Shown: piece after piece, positions 62,686-64,000 of the stretch | Position numbering within the stretch: position 1 is the stretch's first letter | Layout of the letters: every line of letters starts with the position of its first letter | DNA from: Ignavibacteriales bacterium | GTDB taxonomy: Bacteria; Bacteroidota; Ignavibacteria; Ignavibacteriales; Ignavibacteriaceae | Reading direction: 5' to 3' | DNA length: 64,000 nucleotides | Assembly: GCA_016700155.1 (NCBI GenBank) | Contig: CP065001.1 | Location: 3,348,001 to 3,412,000, forward strand | The notes under the pieces: generated by a model | Databases searched by the model: none | What the model saw: only the letters and a program-made list of their open reading frames with translations | What the model was told of the DNA's origin: nothing | Position numbers and translations under genes: made by a program

Positions 62686-64000
62686 TCAATACCATAAACT
62701 CCATAACCCGATTATTATTATCACTATAAACGCCGATAATATCAGGTTTGATTTTATACCTCTTACACTCCGCAGGTTTGAAACACCGCTTGTTATATCC
62801 ATCATACTTTCTGTTATTGTATATTTAAGACCAAACACAGTGGTTATGTTCTTTTTTGATGAAGCATAATTAAGTACAACTATCAGGCTTATGCTGAGGA
62901 CAAACAGAAAGATTGCGAAGTGCAAAAAATTAATTCCAAGGAGCCATTGAAATACAGGATGAAGTTCAACACCGTAATTCATTAGCATTTGTAGAAACAA
63001 TCTGAACAAACCGATAGCTTCGCCAACAATCAAAGTAGTAATTGCAGTATCGGCGCTTGTCTTTTTAGAAAACAATCCGAAAAGAAAAACCGCAGTGATG
63101 GGTGGAGCTACAAATGCCTGTACATTCTGAAGGAATAAATAAATCTGCGAACTGATGAGTTTAACAAGCGGGACAATAAGTATAGCTGCAACCACAACAG
63201 CGGTAGTTGCAAGTCTTCCGACGAGAACTAACTTTCTTTCGTTAGCACCGGGATAACGTATCTTATAAAAATCATTTGTAAATAAAATCGCTGTACTGTT
63301 GAACGCACCGGCAAGCGATGACATAATAGCGGCAAGTAATCCGGCAACAACTAATCCTTTAATACCTACCGGAAGAAGATCACCGGCAACCAAAGCAGCA
63401 TACGCTTCATCTCCGCTAATTTCAGGATAAAGAGCAACGGCAATTAATCCGGGTAACACTAACACAAAAATTGGAAGCACTTTAAGAAAAGCAGCGACAA
63501 GCGTTCCCCTGCGTGCGTCATTAACGGAACGTGCACTTAAAATTCTTTGAACTATATACTGATCTGTGCACCAATACCAGAAAGCAATAATCGGCGCACC
63601 GAATAAAATTCCTGTCCACGGAAAATCCGGATCAGATAAGTTCTTAAACATATTAAAGAAATCGGCAGGAAGTTTTTGTTCCAAACCCGTAAATCCGCCA
63701 ACTGCATTAAGTCCGAATAATGATAAACTTACAGCACCAAGAATAAGTATCAGTCCCTGAAACAGTTGTGTCCTGAAAACAGCATTTGCGCCGCCGGTAA
63801 CACTGTATAGCCCGGTTATTAGTACAATCAGGATAGACGAAGCATAAATATTTAATCCGAAAATTTTATAGAAAAGAAGTCCGGCAGCAAAAAGTGATAC
63901 AAGTATTTTTGTGAAGATATAAATGACGATTGAGAACGCGGCAAAAAATTTCCTTATTCTCACATCAAATCTTAACTCAAGAAATTCCGGCATAGTAAAC
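62686..64000 (-). CDS. Sodium/solute symporter (SSS family), N-terminal part outside window
   Basis: About 438 residues are visible; the frame stays open to the window edge (FTMPEFLELRF), so the true start is upstream and the first helices are missing. PEFLE.RF is the SSS signature loop after TM2. The following helices match the SglT/LeuT-fold symporter family: VTGGANAVFRTQLFQGLILILGA, PWTGILFGAPIIAFWYWCTDQYIVQRILSARSVNDARRG, LVVAGLLAAIMSSLAGAFNSTAILFTNDFYKI with the sodium-binding Ser/Thr region, and AFVAPPITAVFLFGLFSKKTSADTA. It should take up glucose or another product of the locus into the cytoplasm. Confidence 0.88.
   Translation of the reverse strand, partial: FTMPEFLELRFDVRIRKFFAAFSIVIYIFTKILVSLFAAGLLFYKIFGLNIYASSILIVLITGLYSVTGGANAVFRTQLFQGLILILGAVSLSLFGLNAVGGFTGLEQKLPADFFNMFKNLSDPDFPWTGILFGAPIIAFWYWCTDQYIVQRILSARSVNDARRGTLVAAFLKVLPIFVLVLPGLIAVALYPEISGDEAYAALVAGDLLPVGIKGLVVAGLLAAIMSSLAGAFNSTAILFTNDFYKIRYPGANERKLVLVGRLATTAVVVAAILIVPLVKLISSQIYLFLQNVQAFVAPPITAVFLFGLFSKKTSADTAITTLIVGEAIGLFRLFLQMLMNYGVELHPVFQWLLGINFLHFAIFLFVLSISLIVVLNYASSKKNITTVFGLKYTITESMMDITSGVSNLRSVRGIKSNLILSAFIVIIIIGLWSLWY

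Overview
The window is AT-rich and densely coded. It looks like a chromosome segment from an Ignavibacteria/Ignavibacteriales-type member of the Bacteroidota-Chlorobi group. I base this on the repeated C-terminal secretion tails containing LEQNYPNPFNP (type IX secretion sorting domains), a PorV/PorQ-family protein, many TonB-dependent receptors without a SusD partner, and TAnnTTTG-type promoter boxes. No rRNA, tRNA, CRISPR array, transposase or phage gene was seen.

Layout. (1) 1-9876, plus strand: three TonB-dependent receptors in a row (the first cut by the window edge). The second and third are each followed by a secreted Asp-box beta-propeller protein, so a receptor + propeller module occurs twice, separated by a small membrane-anchored protein of unknown function. 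(2) 9877-10329: a non-coding stretch with nested inverted repeats ending in an intrinsic terminator, a candidate structured RNA. (3) 10330-21647, plus strand: a fused FAD/iron-sulfur D-2-hydroxyacid dehydrogenase, a membrane-bound AraC-type regulator, a small outer-membrane barrel, an SDR protein that seems to lack its catalytic Ser and Tyr, and a TolC-adaptor-RND efflux operon whose pump lacks the usual proton-relay residues. (4) 21965-31148: a GNAT acetyltransferase, then a minus-strand operon (PDZ protein, NEW3-type membrane protein, ABC ATPase, two ABC permeases). A histidine kinase/response regulator pair diverges from it, and the shared 141-bp intergenic region holds five GTTA boxes spaced exactly 10 bp apart. 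(5) 31233-36300, plus strand: three mannosidases of different families (GH125, GH92, GH47).

(6) 36400-48612, minus strand: DUF2207 + LemA, an M28 peptidase, a stand-alone PAS protein, and a cluster of two secreted CotH-kinase proteins, a DUF4956 membrane protein, a VTC-type polymerase domain protein and a HlyD-type adaptor. (7) 48877-64000, minus strand: a beta-glucan use locus with a GH3 beta-glucosidase, a secreted GH16 glucanase with a malectin-like domain, a PorV-like protein, a 1039-aa surface protein, a TonB receptor, a CBM9-like secreted protein and a sodium/solute symporter cut by the window edge.

The most unusual signal is a set of short, near-perfect palindromes with GTAG...CTAC ends. 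Four of them lie in frame at the same loop of the type IX sorting domain in four different genes, and a fifth is intergenic. Two different palindrome sequences have landed in the same protein loop, which suggests a mobile or copied element that tolerates this site. The other candidates for new biology are the phased GTTA array, the structured RNA candidate, the SDR and RND proteins without key residues, and the SusD-less receptor/surface-protein/PorV triad.
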